From NCBI RefSeq assembly GCF_900104745.1, contig NZ_LT629732.1, forward strand, positions 4,141,981-4,205,980: a stretch of 64,000 bases of DNA. The letters are read 5' to 3'. Shown here one piece after another: positions 25,988 through 34,818 of the stretch. Both the position numbers and the translations under genes were made by a program. The stretch is from Actinopolymorpha singaporensis. Its GTDB lineage: Bacteria; Actinomycetota; Actinomycetes; Propionibacteriales; Actinopolymorphaceae. Numbering within the stretch: position 1 is the stretch's first letter; every line of letters begins with the position of its first letter. The notes beneath the pieces were generated by a model. The model saw only the letters and a list, made by a program, of their open reading frames with translations. It made no database searches and had not been told where the DNA came from.

Positions 25988-27109
25988 ATGGAGCAAAGCA
26001 GGGAACCCCGACCTCACAAGCGTGCGACCACGCAGCCGAAGGCGGCGCCGTCACCAGGGACGGCCGACGTGGCCGGGGCACGCGGGCGTGAGTTCAGCCT
26101 CCCCGTCGCCCCGCGACACGGGCCGGGTGAGAAGCACGCGGAGGAGGCCGAGGCAGGCCGGGCAGCGGCAGGCCGGGGTAGCCCCACATCGTCCCGGTCA
26201 CCGCTGGCGGCCGAGGAGGGCTCCGCCGTACCCGGTCATCCCGACGCGCGGGTGCACAGCGGGACGCAGGACCAGGCCTTCGCGCGGCTGCTCGGCGCCC
26301 GGGCCGCCACGCACGGGCGGGACATCTTCCTCGGTGAGGGCGAGTCGGTCTCCGACGAGGCGCTCATGCGGCACGAGCTCGCCCACGTGGCCGAGGGCGA
26401 CGATACGGTCCGGCTGCGCTCCGCCACGTACCTCGAACGTCGAGCGTGGCTGGGATTCTTCGACCACTACCTTCCCCGCAAGTTCCTGAACAACTACATG
26501 GACGACTCCGGCATGCCGATCTGGCTGACGCTTCAGGAGATGCAGGACTGCAACCCCGTCGTCGATGTGCGGCGCAGCACGGCGTTCATGACGAAAGTGG
26601 CCGCGCTCGCGGCGCCAGGCGGTGGCACGGCCACGTTCGCGTTCAACGGATGGGGTGGGGCGCGCACCAACGGGACGCTCGGCAACTTCACCGTCAAGTA
26701 CTACGGCACGGTGGTCGTGAAGGCGGATGGTTCCTGGACGTTCGGCGGCACCATGACGTTCTACGACTACTGGGACTTCGACCCGAAGGGCAGTGGGTCC
26801 GGACGGCCCTGGCAGGCGGAGCTCAAGGTGCGGGTCGCCGCGGCGTTCCTGCCGGGTCAGCCGTTCCCGATCTTCAGCGTCGCCGCGCCGATGTCCCAGT
26901 CCAGCGCCGACAGCCGCGCGATGTGGGGCACGATGGCAGCGCCGGTCTTCGTGCCCGAGAAGGGCGGCCGCGCCGGCGCGGACATCGGCGGCGGCGAGGT
27001 GGCCGGCGGCGCCACCGGTGACGTCGCCGGAGGCCCGTTGGTCGTGGGACCGGGGGCCGACATCGGTGGTGAGATCGGCGCCCAGTCCGCAGAGGACCTG
27101 AACAAGTGA
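25988..27109 (+). CDS. DUF4157-like putative eCIS-associated protein
   Basis: This 373-residue protein has a disordered, charged N-terminus and then a degenerate DUF4157 module. The visible part runs from HPDARVHSGTQDQAFARLLG, through GRDIFLGEGE, to the zinc-protease-like HELAHVAEG (His129, Glu130, His133). DUF4157 is strongly associated with eCIS cargo. The middle is rich in aromatic strands (TATFAFNGWGGARTNGTLGN) and could be a beta-rich effector domain. The C-terminus is Gly-rich (ADIGGGEVAGGATGDVAGG). ATG 25988 is chosen for its GGAG at 7 nt; ATG 25940 would overlap the SARP stop. It is followed by a small partner gene. Confidence 0.7.
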   Translation: MEQSREPRPHKRATTQPKAAPSPGTADVAGARGREFSLPVAPRHGPGEKHAEEAEAGRAAAGRGSPTSSRSPLAAEEGSAVPGHPDARVHSGTQDQAFARLLGARAATHGRDIFLGEGESVSDEALMRHELAHVAEGDDTVRLRSATYLERRAWLGFFDHYLPRKFLNNYMDDSGMPIWLTLQEMQDCNPVVDVRRSTAFMTKVAALAAPGGGTATFAFNGWGGARTNGTLGNFTVKYYGTVVVKADGSWTFGGTMTFYDYWDFDPKGSGSGRPWQAELKVRVAAAFLPGQPFPIFSVAAPMSQSSADSRAMWGTMAAPVFVPEKGGRAGADIGGGEVAGGATGDVAGGPLVVGPGADIGGEIGAQSAEDLNK

Positions 27110-27119
27110 AGGAGGCGAG

Positions 27120-27497
27120 ATGGCCGACGGACACGAGACGGTCGGGACTCTGCTGGGCACTCCGGTCGATCGGACCTCTCCCGTGCGGGTGCACACCTAC
27201 GCGGCACCGGGGGAGCTCGACTACGAGGTCGTCTACGCCGCCGTCGACCTGGCCGAGGCGGACGCGCGGGCACTGCTCGAGCACGCGGGCCTCACCGGAC
27301 CGGAGGCGGTGAGCTTCGCCCGGGTCATGCTGCCCGGCGGGTGGAACATCGACCCCGGTAGCCCTCCGGCCTGGTGGCCCGAACCCACCGTGCTGCGCGA
27401 CCAGGCGGCGCGGTCGTTGCCGCCGAACGGCTGGCTGCTGTGCGGCTACCAGGACGGCACGTTGTACGTACTCGCCACACGCACGCCGGCGGGCTGA
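27120..27497 (+). CDS. Small partner of the DUF4157-like protein
   Basis: This 125-residue acidic, soluble protein has a perfect AAGGAGG ribosome binding site 10 bp after the preceding stop, so the two genes are co-expressed. It shows an alpha/beta pattern with several tryptophans (GGWNIDPGSPPAWWPEPT) and no known motif. Size and position fit an immunity protein or loading chaperone for the upstream product, but nothing in the sequence proves this. It is convergent with the Lgt-like gene. Confidence 0.65.
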   Translation: MADGHETVGTLLGTPVDRTSPVRVHTYAAPGELDYEVVYAAVDLAEADARALLEHAGLTGPEAVSFARVMLPGGWNIDPGSPPAWWPEPTVLRDQAARSLPPNGWLLCGYQDGTLYVLATRTPAG

Positions 27498-27565
27498 CCG
27501 TACGACGCCGCGGGCAATCCCCTCCGAACCGCTCGTAGCCCGTGGTACCGCGTCGACCGCGTGCG

Positions 27566-28813
27566 TCACGCGTCGGCACGGTTGCCGAAGTAGTCCCGGC
27601 CCGTCCCGTTGCCCGCGGCCTCGGGTGTCACGGCCCGCGGCGTCGCCGGCTGGTGGGTGCGTGTTCGCAGCCGCGGGTCGGACAGTCGTGTGGCCGCCAC
27701 CAGGACGTGGGTCGCGACGCCGGTGACGGCGAGCGGGGTCAGACCCAGACCGTATGACAGGCCGGTGACCGGACGGCTCGGGTGGGAGAACGACACGTGC
27801 AGGCCGTACGCACCCCAGGACGCGGCGAGCCGTACCCCCGCGGAGGTCTCGTCCGTGCTGGGGCGGGAGTCCTCCGGCGGCGCCGTCTCGGCCAGCGACC
27901 GGATCCGCTCCCACACCTCGTCCAACTGTTCCGGGTGGGTCAGCGGATCTGCACGCCGCCGCGCGAGCAGCAAGGCGGCGACCCCGGCGACCGCGAGGAC
28001 ACCGGCGCCCACCGCCGTCCGCCGGATCTGCCCGCCCTCGGCGGCGAACTCAGCGAGTCCCAGCGCGAAGGCGAACTGGGCCGCGCACATCAGGCGGGGC
28101 ACCGACACGCCGGCCAGGAACGGCCGGGCGTCACCGCGCAACGCCTCGGTGCCGAACCGGACCGTCGCGTACGCGACCAGCACCCACGCCGTCGCCGTTC
28201 CGGCCGGCCTGCCGGCCATGGCAAGGGCGGCGAGGCCGATGCTGCACAGCGCGACGGCCTCGATCAGCGGCGCCGGAAAGAGCCGGATGCCGGTCAGTCG
28301 AGCAGGAAGCCCTGAGGACGGCGGGTAGACGATGCCGAGCGCGGCGGGCTGACCGTGGCAGCAACCGGCGACGACACAGCCGATCCGGCCCAGCGCCAGA
28401 AAGGGGCAGAGGCCGACGGACAACACGTCCAGCCCCGGCAGGATCGGTGCGTCGGCGATCCACCGCAGCAGTGCGACGGTGCCGTACGCCACCCACACGT
28501 GTTCCAGAGCGACCAGCGACTCCCGCCCGGTCAAGGCTTTGCGCAGCAGCGCCCAGCCGAAGAACGAAGCGCCCGCGACGGTCGACAGCGCCGCCACGTC
28601 CAGCGCCGGCACGCCAGTGAGGACGCCGGTCAGCAGCGCGACGAGCACCGCCAGGTGGAAGCCGAGCACCCCGAAGGAGCGGAACGCCGGCACCTCGCGC
28701 GCTCCGACGCGCAGGTTCTCCCGCGGCAGCCGGTCCAGCAGCTGGTTGATCCGCTCGACCCGGGTGCCGTTCGCCTTCGTAGCCACACGCGCACCATGGG
28801 GGACGCGCGTCAC
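27566..28813 (-). CDS. Lgt-like integral membrane protein
   Basis: This protein of about 415 residues has around seven hydrophobic segments. Its core resembles prolipoprotein diacylglyceryl transferase: LALGRIGCVVAGCCHG, then GIRLFPAPLIEAVALC. Classical Lgt has Asn and Glu in the corresponding loop; here they are replaced by a Cys-rich version, so true lipoprotein modification is doubtful. A soluble, charged C-terminal tail of about 130 residues follows. GTG 28813 is an arbitrary choice; GTG 28786 is also possible and neither has a ribosome binding site. It is divergent from the eCIS operon. Confidence 0.75.
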   Translation of the reverse strand: MTRVPHGARVATKANGTRVERINQLLDRLPRENLRVGAREVPAFRSFGVLGFHLAVLVALLTGVLTGVPALDVAALSTVAGASFFGWALLRKALTGRESLVALEHVWVAYGTVALLRWIADAPILPGLDVLSVGLCPFLALGRIGCVVAGCCHGQPAALGIVYPPSSGLPARLTGIRLFPAPLIEAVALCSIGLAALAMAGRPAGTATAWVLVAYATVRFGTEALRGDARPFLAGVSVPRLMCAAQFAFALGLAEFAAEGGQIRRTAVGAGVLAVAGVAALLLARRRADPLTHPEQLDEVWERIRSLAETAPPEDSRPSTDETSAGVRLAASWGAYGLHVSFSHPSRPVTGLSYGLGLTPLAVTGVATHVLVAATRLSDPRLRTRTHQPATPRAVTPEAAGNGTGRDYFGNRADA

Positions 28814-28834
28814 CCGACCGTCGCTGCCGACGTG

Positions 28835-28867
28835 GGTGACGGTCAGGTGACGGGTCCGCCACACAGT
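28835..28867 (+). promoter_or_regulatory. Direct-repeat activator site and promoter of the first eCIS operon
   Basis: Two perfect copies of GGTGACGG (28835-28842 and 28846-28853) lie 11 bp apart. They are followed by 8 nt and CACAGT (28862-28867), a poor -10. After 6 more nt comes GTG 28874. This matches published SARP-target geometry: heptamer-like direct repeats with 11-bp period ending 8 bp before the -10. The same layout recurs before the second eCIS operon at 40819. Binding by the neighbouring SARP-like proteins is inferred. Confidence 0.5.
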
Positions 28868-28873
28868 TGCGGC

Positions 28874-29494
28874 GTGGCAAGGTCGATGGCGGTCGCGGCG
28901 GCGGTGCTGAGCGTGCAGGCGCGGCTCAACAGGTCGTTCCAGGAACTGGACGCGGCCGACCCGGACGCCTTTCGGGCGCGGCCGACCGCCCGGATCGTGC
29001 GTACCGACGACTTCGCGAACATCGGCGGCAGCGCGAGCAGCCCTATTCGCTATCCGACCCTGTCGATCTTCTGCTACCGCGTCGACCTCAACCATGTGAT
29101 GCGACCCCCGTGGTCGGCGGTGGCGTCGGTGGACGGCTCGGTGCACCTACCCCTGGACATCCACCTGCTGCTCACGCCGTGGGACAGCGACCCGGAGGCG
29201 GAGTTGCGCATTCTCGGCGCGACGTTGCAGTGCCTGGAGCAGCATCCGGTGCTCAGCGGGCCGAGCCTGCACCCGCTGGGCCGGTGGACGGCGGGCGAAG
29301 CGGTCCAGATCCTCAACGAGGACCTCGTGACCGAGGACGTACTGCGCACCTTCGACACGTTGCCGAGTGACTTCCGGCTGAGCGTGTCGTACTGCGTGCG
29401 GATCGCCCGGATCGACGCACCGGCCGAGCCCGACCACCCGGACGTGACGACGGTGATCCGAGGGCTCACCCCAAGTTCGGTGCCGTACCCATGA
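28874..29494 (+). CDS. DUF4255 (Pvc16/Afp16-type) eCIS cap protein
   Basis: This protein of about 206 residues opens the eCIS structural operon. It shows the DUF4255 N-terminal pattern: AVAAAVLSVQARLNR, then SIFCYRVDLNHVMRPPW and VHLPLDIHLLLTPWDSDPEAELRILGATLQCLEQHPVLSG, where the family has LDLHYLLTPYA. Afp16/Pvc16 caps the tail tube and sets sheath-tube joining at the end opposite the baseplate. GTG 28874 would be leaderless under the promoter proposed just upstream; ATG 28886 is the alternative, with a poorly spaced AAGG. The stop overlaps the next start (ATGA). Confidence 0.85.
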   Translation: MARSMAVAAAVLSVQARLNRSFQELDAADPDAFRARPTARIVRTDDFANIGGSASSPIRYPTLSIFCYRVDLNHVMRPPWSAVASVDGSVHLPLDIHLLLTPWDSDPEAELRILGATLQCLEQHPVLSGPSLHPLGRWTAGEAVQILNEDLVTEDVLRTFDTLPSDFRLSVSYCVRIARIDAPAEPDHPDVTTVIRGLTPSSVPYP

Positions 29495-30363
29495 CGAACC
29501 TGTTCACCGACGTGCGGTACGACGAACGAGTCGTCCGTCTCGCCGTCGGGGTCGAGCCGCTCGACGGCCTCGGCGGTGGCCGGCTGACCGGGCCCCTGCG
29601 GGTGCTCGTCGAGGACGCCCCCGCGCCGCTGCACAACTGGCGGAACTGGCGGCCGGGGGAGACACTCGACGGGTTCCTCGGCCGCCTGGACCGACATCGG
29701 TCCGGACGCTTCGGCCGCGTGTACGGGCCCGGCTTCCGGGCCGGCGAGATCACCCTCCGTCTGGTCGAGCCCAGTGCACGTGCGGTGGTGCCGCGCCGGA
29801 TCGGTGTGCAGATCGCCGACGAGGCCGCTGTGCTGACAGCAGAGGCGGCTGGTACGTCTGTGCCCTTGTTCACCCGGGTCTTCCCGGTCGGCCTGTTCCC
29901 CGGGGCGGCGGTGGCACTTCCGTCTCGGGCCACCGTGGTCCGCGGCCGGGTCGTGACCGCGGTGGCCGGCGGAGGAACCATGCCGGTCAGGTGGGTGCGG
30001 GTGCGAGCAGTGGACGCGGACGGGAACGACGTCGGATGGGCGCACGGCGACGACCGCGGCGAGTTCGTGCTCTTCGTCACGGGCGCGACGGAAGCGGTGG
30101 TTCCGGCCGACGACCCGCTCGCCGTCTCGTTCACCGTGTACGCGACGGTCCCGCCGCCGGCACCCGACCCGGCCGACCCGCTGAGGGCCGTCGTGGACCC
30201 GCTGTGGGACCTGCCCGTGGAACCGCTCCCGGCGCTGGCCGGCGCTGCCTCCGACGACCGGTACGCGGGCCGTGTCCCGCTGCCCGGCCAGGATCCGTTC
30301 GGTCCGTTCCCGTTCGACCTCCCGCTCGGCCGGGAGACCTCGATCCAGCTCCACATCCCGTAG
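29491..30363 (+). CDS. eCIS-associated protein with beta-sandwich-like domain
   Basis: This 290-residue soluble protein sits between the DUF4255 and first sheath genes, a common location for accessory proteins in actinobacterial eCIS loci. The N-terminal half is a strand-rich region (GPLRVLVEDAPAPLHNWRNW). The central part (TVVRGRVVTAVAGGGTMPVRWVRVRAVDADGNDVGWAHGDDRGEFVLFV) looks like a carboxypeptidase regulatory-like or Cna-B-like fold. It ends in a Pro-rich tail. ATG 29491 overlaps the preceding stop codon. Its place in the particle is unknown. Confidence 0.7.
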   Translation: MTNLFTDVRYDERVVRLAVGVEPLDGLGGGRLTGPLRVLVEDAPAPLHNWRNWRPGETLDGFLGRLDRHRSGRFGRVYGPGFRAGEITLRLVEPSARAVVPRRIGVQIADEAAVLTAEAAGTSVPLFTRVFPVGLFPGAAVALPSRATVVRGRVVTAVAGGGTMPVRWVRVRAVDADGNDVGWAHGDDRGEFVLFVTGATEAVVPADDPLAVSFTVYATVPPPAPDPADPLRAVVDPLWDLPVEPLPALAGAASDDRYAGRVPLPGQDPFGPFPFDLPLGRETSIQLHIP

Positions 30364-30376
30364 GGAGATCCCGCCG

Positions 30377-32293
30377 ATGCCCGAGTACCTCGCTCCCGGC
30401 GTTTACGTCGAGGAGGTCAGCTTCCGGTCCAAGTCGATCGAGGGCGTGCCGACCAGCACGACAGGGTTCGCCGGGGTGACCCGGTACGGCCCGGTGCAGT
30501 ACGTCGATGGCACGCGCCCCGGCCCGCGCTCCACCGAGCCGCGGCTGGTCACCAGCTTCACCGAGTTCGAGCGGGTGTACGGCGGTCTGGAGCAGGTCGC
30601 CGTCGACCGTGGCGACGGCCAACCCATCAGCGAGTCCTACCTCGCCCACGCGGCCCGCGCGTTCTTCCTCAACGGCGGGCGCCGGCTTTACGTCAGCCGG
30701 GTCTTCGCGCCGAGGGATCCCGGCGGAGGTGGGGCGCTCGAGCTCGGCCTCTCGTCGTTGCCGGTGGCGTTCGGTGCGGGGGACACGGCCACCTGGCGAG
30801 CCCGCTGGCCCGGCGCGTACGGCAACGCGCTACTGACCGTGCGCCCGGTCCGCAAGCGCAACTGCGCGGTGCAGCACGCGACGTTCGGGACCCAGGCGAC
30901 CGGCGTGACCCGCGGTACGGTGGTGGAGATCCAGGAGCCACCGGTACCACCGGCGAAGCTGCCCGGCGACCAGGACGACCTGGTGGCGGCCAACCTCGCC
31001 GTGGTCGACCTTGACGACTCGGATGTGGACGCCAACGGCCGTCCGAAGCAGGTGTTCCGCAGCGCGGGCGGGCCGGTCGCGACCACCGCCACCTCGATCA
31101 TCAAGGAGGTGGTGCTGCGCGTGACCGTGCAGCCGTCGACGGAGCGGATCGACGTGTACGACGACCTGGGCGCACACCCGGCACAGCGACGGTGGATCGG
31201 CCGGATCCTGCAGGCCGACGACCCCGAGGACGAGAACGCGGTGCTGTTCGTCGACACGGACGCACCCGATGATCCGGCGGACCCCGCCACGCTGACCCGG
31301 GCACTGGAGTTGATCGTCGCGCTGCAGACGCCGGCGACCGGGGTTCGGCTGACCGGCGGCCACGACGGAGTGATGCCGACCCCCGACGACCTGTTCGGTG
31401 CTGTCGCCGACCCGGATGTCGCGACCGTCAAGGCGACCGGTCTCCAGGCGCTCGGCGAGATCGACGACATCGCGATCGTCGCGCTGCCCGACGCCGGTAC
31501 GTACGCCGACACGACCAGCTGCCAGGTGGCGGCCTCCTATGTGATCGCGCACGCTGAGGACCTTCGCTACCGGATCGCCGTGGTGGACGCCCCCCGCAGC
31601 AGCTCGATGACCGAGGTTCGCGACTTCCGCGGCAAGTTCGACACCACCCGGGCCGCGCTCTACCACCCGTGGATCGAAGTGCTGGACCCGCTGCAGCGGC
31701 CGGCGCAGGGATCGCCACCGCGTCGGGTGGTGCTCCCACCGTCCGGCTTCGTCACCGGCATCTACGCCCGTACCGACATCACCCGCGGCGTCTACAAGGC
31801 GCCCGCGAACGAGGTGGTGCAGGGACTGACTCGCTTCGAGGCGAACATCAACAAGCCGCGCAACGACGTGCTCAACCCGGAAGGGATCAACGCACTGCGG
31901 TTCTTCGAAGGGCGCGGCAGCCGGGTATGGGGCGCCCGCACGATGACGTCGGACCCGGAGTGGATCTACGTCAATGTCCGCCGACTGTTCATCTACCTCG
32001 AGCACTCCATCGACAAGGCGATGCAGTACGCGGTGTTCGAACCCAACAACTCGCGGCTGTGGGACTCGATCCGGCGCAGTGTGGAGGACTTCCTCTACGG
32101 GCAGTGGCTGTCCGGCGCGCTGCTGGGTGCGACACCGGAGGAGGCGTTCTTCGTCCGCTGCGACCGCACCACGATGACCCAGAACGACCTCGACAACGGC
32201 CGGCTGATCTGCCTGATCGGGGTGGCGCCGACGAAACCGGCGGAGTTCGTGATCTTCCGGATCGGCCAGTTCACGGCCGACGCGCGAGCCTGA
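30377..32293 (+). CDS. Contractile tail sheath protein 1
   Basis: This 638-residue sheath protein starts with the family signature YLAPGVYVEEVSFRSKSIEGVPTSTTGFAG and ends with the conserved C-terminal domain (FFEGRGSRVWGARTMTSDPEWIYVNVRRLFIYLEHSIDKAM and AFFVRCDRTTMTQNDLDNGR). Sheath subunits wrap the tube and contract to drive it through a target membrane. ATG 30377 has GGGAG about 9 nt upstream. It is followed 13 bp later by a tube gene. The central insertion (about residues 150-330) is larger than in minimal sheaths and is probably surface-exposed. Confidence 0.96.
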   Translation: MPEYLAPGVYVEEVSFRSKSIEGVPTSTTGFAGVTRYGPVQYVDGTRPGPRSTEPRLVTSFTEFERVYGGLEQVAVDRGDGQPISESYLAHAARAFFLNGGRRLYVSRVFAPRDPGGGGALELGLSSLPVAFGAGDTATWRARWPGAYGNALLTVRPVRKRNCAVQHATFGTQATGVTRGTVVEIQEPPVPPAKLPGDQDDLVAANLAVVDLDDSDVDANGRPKQVFRSAGGPVATTATSIIKEVVLRVTVQPSTERIDVYDDLGAHPAQRRWIGRILQADDPEDENAVLFVDTDAPDDPADPATLTRALELIVALQTPATGVRLTGGHDGVMPTPDDLFGAVADPDVATVKATGLQALGEIDDIAIVALPDAGTYADTTSCQVAASYVIAHAEDLRYRIAVVDAPRSSSMTEVRDFRGKFDTTRAALYHPWIEVLDPLQRPAQGSPPRRVVLPPSGFVTGIYARTDITRGVYKAPANEVVQGLTRFEANINKPRNDVLNPEGINALRFFEGRGSRVWGARTMTSDPEWIYVNVRRLFIYLEHSIDKAMQYAVFEPNNSRLWDSIRRSVEDFLYGQWLSGALLGATPEEAFFVRCDRTTMTQNDLDNGRLICLIGVAPTKPAEFVIFRIGQFTADARA

Positions 32294-32306
32294 GGAGGGC
32301 TGACCG

Positions 32307-32768
32307 ATGGCGGTGAAGCGGGACAACCCCTATGGGGCGTTCAACTTCCTGGTCTCCCTCGGCGGGGACCAGGGGTCGGGCGACGAGGGCTCGATCGTCG
32401 GAGGCTTCTCCGACGTCAGCGGGCTCGGCTTCGAGGTGCAGTACGCCGAGTACCGCAACGGCAACGAGAAGGTCAACACCGTCCGCAAGGTCCAGAACAG
32501 TTTCAAGGTGGACGACGTCACACTCAAGCGCGGGCTCATGGGCTCCGACGACCTCTTCTCCTGGCTGCAGGACGTCCGGGAGGGCCACGTCGACGCCCGC
32601 ACGGTGACGATCTCGCTGCTGGACGAGGCCCGGAGCACCGTCGCCACCTGGAAGCTGCTCTTCGCCAAGCCGAAGAAGTGGACCGGGCCGACGTTGGCCG
32701 CGAAGGGTGGCACCGAGGTGGCGATGGAGGAGCTGGTGCTCTGCCACGAGGGCATTGAGTACCGCTGA
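32307..32768 (+). CDS. Inner tail tube protein 1
   Basis: This 153-residue gp19/Hcp-like tube protein contains NPYGAFNFLVSL, GFSDVSGLGFEVQYAEYRNGNE, VDDVTLKRGLMGSDDLFSWLQ and a final VAMEELVLCHEGIEY. All are hallmarks of the contractile-tail tube fold that polymerises into hexameric rings. It is expected to be the main tube subunit (Afp1-like) of this particle. The stop shares one base with the next ATG, so it is coupled to the second sheath gene. Confidence 0.96.
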   Translation: MAVKRDNPYGAFNFLVSLGGDQGSGDEGSIVGGFSDVSGLGFEVQYAEYRNGNEKVNTVRKVQNSFKVDDVTLKRGLMGSDDLFSWLQDVREGHVDARTVTISLLDEARSTVATWKLLFAKPKKWTGPTLAAKGGTEVAMEELVLCHEGIEYR

Positions 32769-34801
32769 TGACAGCGCCCGGGACCGGTGGGCTCGGTGGG
32801 CTTAGCGGGCTTGGTGGGCTTGGCGCGCCCGGCGTCCTCGTGGCCCCACCCGAGCCGGTACGGGCGATCACCGGCGTGCGCCGGGACGTGACGGCGTTCG
32901 CCGGAATCGCTCCGCGCGGCCCGGTCCGCGAGCCGGTGGGAGAGTTGTTGCCGGACACGGACCTGGCGGTCTGGCTCACTGGCCCGAAATCACGGTCGGT
33001 GGCGGTGCCGGTGACCAGTTGGGACGAGTACCGGTACGCCTTCGGTGGCTTCGAGGGTCCGGGCCGCCTTCCGTACGCCGTGGCCGCCTTCTTCGCGCAG
33101 GGTGGTGAACGCGCCTGGGTGGTACGGGTCGTGCACGACTACGGCTCCGACGACGACGCAGGACGCGCCGTCGGCCCGCTCGGCTCGCTGGTCACCACCG
33201 AAGGTGACCAGCTCCAGCTGTCCGCCCGGAGCGAGGGCGCCTGGGGCAACCGGCTGCGGGCGACGCTTTCCTTCACGGCGCGGCCGGTCCCGGTGCTCGC
33301 GGCCACGTCGAGCGAGCTGGTGGTGACCCCGTACCAGGAGGCGCCGATCGGTTCGCTGGTCCGGGTACGGCTTCCGGGCGACCTGCTCCAGCTGCGGTTC
33401 GTAGACCGGGTCGAGGACCGCCCCGACCCTGCCGGTCCGGGACTGCGCAGGTACCTGTTGCTGGACGTACCGCTGGCGTCCGCGCCCGCAGGCTTCGACC
33501 TGGTCACCGGTGTACTGGCGGTCACCGACGCAGACCCGCTGTTTCCGCGCGAGGAGACGCTGGCCGGGCTCGGCCTGCGCGCGGACCACCCGCGGTGGGT
33601 CGGCCGCGCACTGGTCACCGAGTCCACGTTGCTGCAGCCGACAGTTGGCTGGGCAGGGGGGACGGTCGACCTGGCCGAGGTCGACCCGACCCTGCCACCG
33701 GTCGAGGCGGCTCTCGCCGGCGGAAGAGACCGGTGGGACGACGTCGTACCGGAGGACTTCTGGGACCCCGGCTGGGTGCCCGGCGACGAACGGCCCGGCT
33801 CCGGCGTGCACTGCCTGGCCGAGAACGACGAGGTGGCACTGCTGGCGGCGCCGGACCTGTACGACCCGGCGCCGATCGCACCGACCGACGATGTCCGCGA
33901 CCCACCTACGGTGGCCGGCCCGGACTTCGCCGTCTGCGTCGAGCTTTCGCCGCCGGCACCGGCACCGGATCCGCCGCCGCCCGGGTTGAGCGGCCTGGCG
34001 CTCGACCCGCAGGTCCCCGCCGACCTCGACCGCATCGTGGCCGCTCAGCAGGCGCTTGTCGCGTTCGCCGAGATCCGGCGCGACCTCACCGTGCTGCTGG
34101 ACGTGCCACTCGGGCTGCCACACCGGCGGATCCTGCAGTGGCGGAACGCGTTCGACTCGCCGCACGCCGCCGCCTACCACCCCTGGCTGGACGTGGCCGC
34201 GCCGGACGACGCCCGGGACACCCTCGTCAGGGTCAACCCGTCGGCGTTCGCGGCCGGCATCGTCGCCGACCGGGAGCTCCGGCTCGGCGTACCGACCGGG
34301 CCGAGCAACCAGGTCGCGATCGGCCCGGTCCGCGTGTCCTCCACCGTGACCCGGAACCAGCACGACGAGCTGCACGCGGACGGGATCAACGTCTTCCTCG
34401 CCGACCGGGACGGCATCCGGCTCACCGGCGCTCGCACGCTGTCGCGGCGCGCCGAACTGCGCCAGCTCAGCGTCGCCCGGCTGATGACGGTGCTGCGCCT
34501 GTCACTGGAGCGGGAGTTGGACTGGGCGGTCTTCGAACCGAACGGGGACGCACTGTGGGACGAGGTCCGCCGCATGGTCGCGGCGTACCTGGCCCGGCTC
34601 TACGCCGCGGGCGCGTTCACCGGGGCGACCGCCCAGGAAGCCTTCTTCGTCCGCTGCGACCGCACCACGATGACCCCGAACGACCTCGACAACGGCCGCT
34701 TCGTCTGCCTGGTCGGCGTCGCGCCCGCCGAGCCCGTCGAGTACCTCGTACTCCGGCTTGCCCGCGACCGCGACGACACCGTCCGCGTCGAGGCGGTGTG
34801 A
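32768..34801 (+). CDS. Contractile tail sheath protein 2
   Basis: This 677-residue second sheath has a Gly/Leu-rich start and then the divergent N-terminal motif APGVLVAPPEPVRAITGVRRDVTAFAGIA. The C-terminal domain clearly matches sheath 1 (GINVFLADRDGIRLTGARTL, AFFVRCDRTTMTPNDLDNGR). Afp-type systems carry two or three sheath variants, of which one is the bulk subunit and others sit at the ends. This one is more diverged and has a large Pro/Asp-rich loop around residues 330-410. It is the last plus-strand gene before the inverted effector unit. Confidence 0.94.
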   Translation: MTAPGTGGLGGLSGLGGLGAPGVLVAPPEPVRAITGVRRDVTAFAGIAPRGPVREPVGELLPDTDLAVWLTGPKSRSVAVPVTSWDEYRYAFGGFEGPGRLPYAVAAFFAQGGERAWVVRVVHDYGSDDDAGRAVGPLGSLVTTEGDQLQLSARSEGAWGNRLRATLSFTARPVPVLAATSSELVVTPYQEAPIGSLVRVRLPGDLLQLRFVDRVEDRPDPAGPGLRRYLLLDVPLASAPAGFDLVTGVLAVTDADPLFPREETLAGLGLRADHPRWVGRALVTESTLLQPTVGWAGGTVDLAEVDPTLPPVEAALAGGRDRWDDVVPEDFWDPGWVPGDERPGSGVHCLAENDEVALLAAPDLYDPAPIAPTDDVRDPPTVAGPDFAVCVELSPPAPAPDPPPPGLSGLALDPQVPADLDRIVAAQQALVAFAEIRRDLTVLLDVPLGLPHRRILQWRNAFDSPHAAAYHPWLDVAAPDDARDTLVRVNPSAFAAGIVADRELRLGVPTGPSNQVAIGPVRVSSTVTRNQHDELHADGINVFLADRDGIRLTGARTLSRRAELRQLSVARLMTVLRLSLERELDWAVFEPNGDALWDEVRRMVAAYLARLYAAGAFTGATAQEAFFVRCDRTTMTPNDLDNGRFVCLVGVAPAEPVEYLVLRLARDRDDTVRVEAV

Positions 34802-34818
34802 CGCGCCACCGTCGTGAC

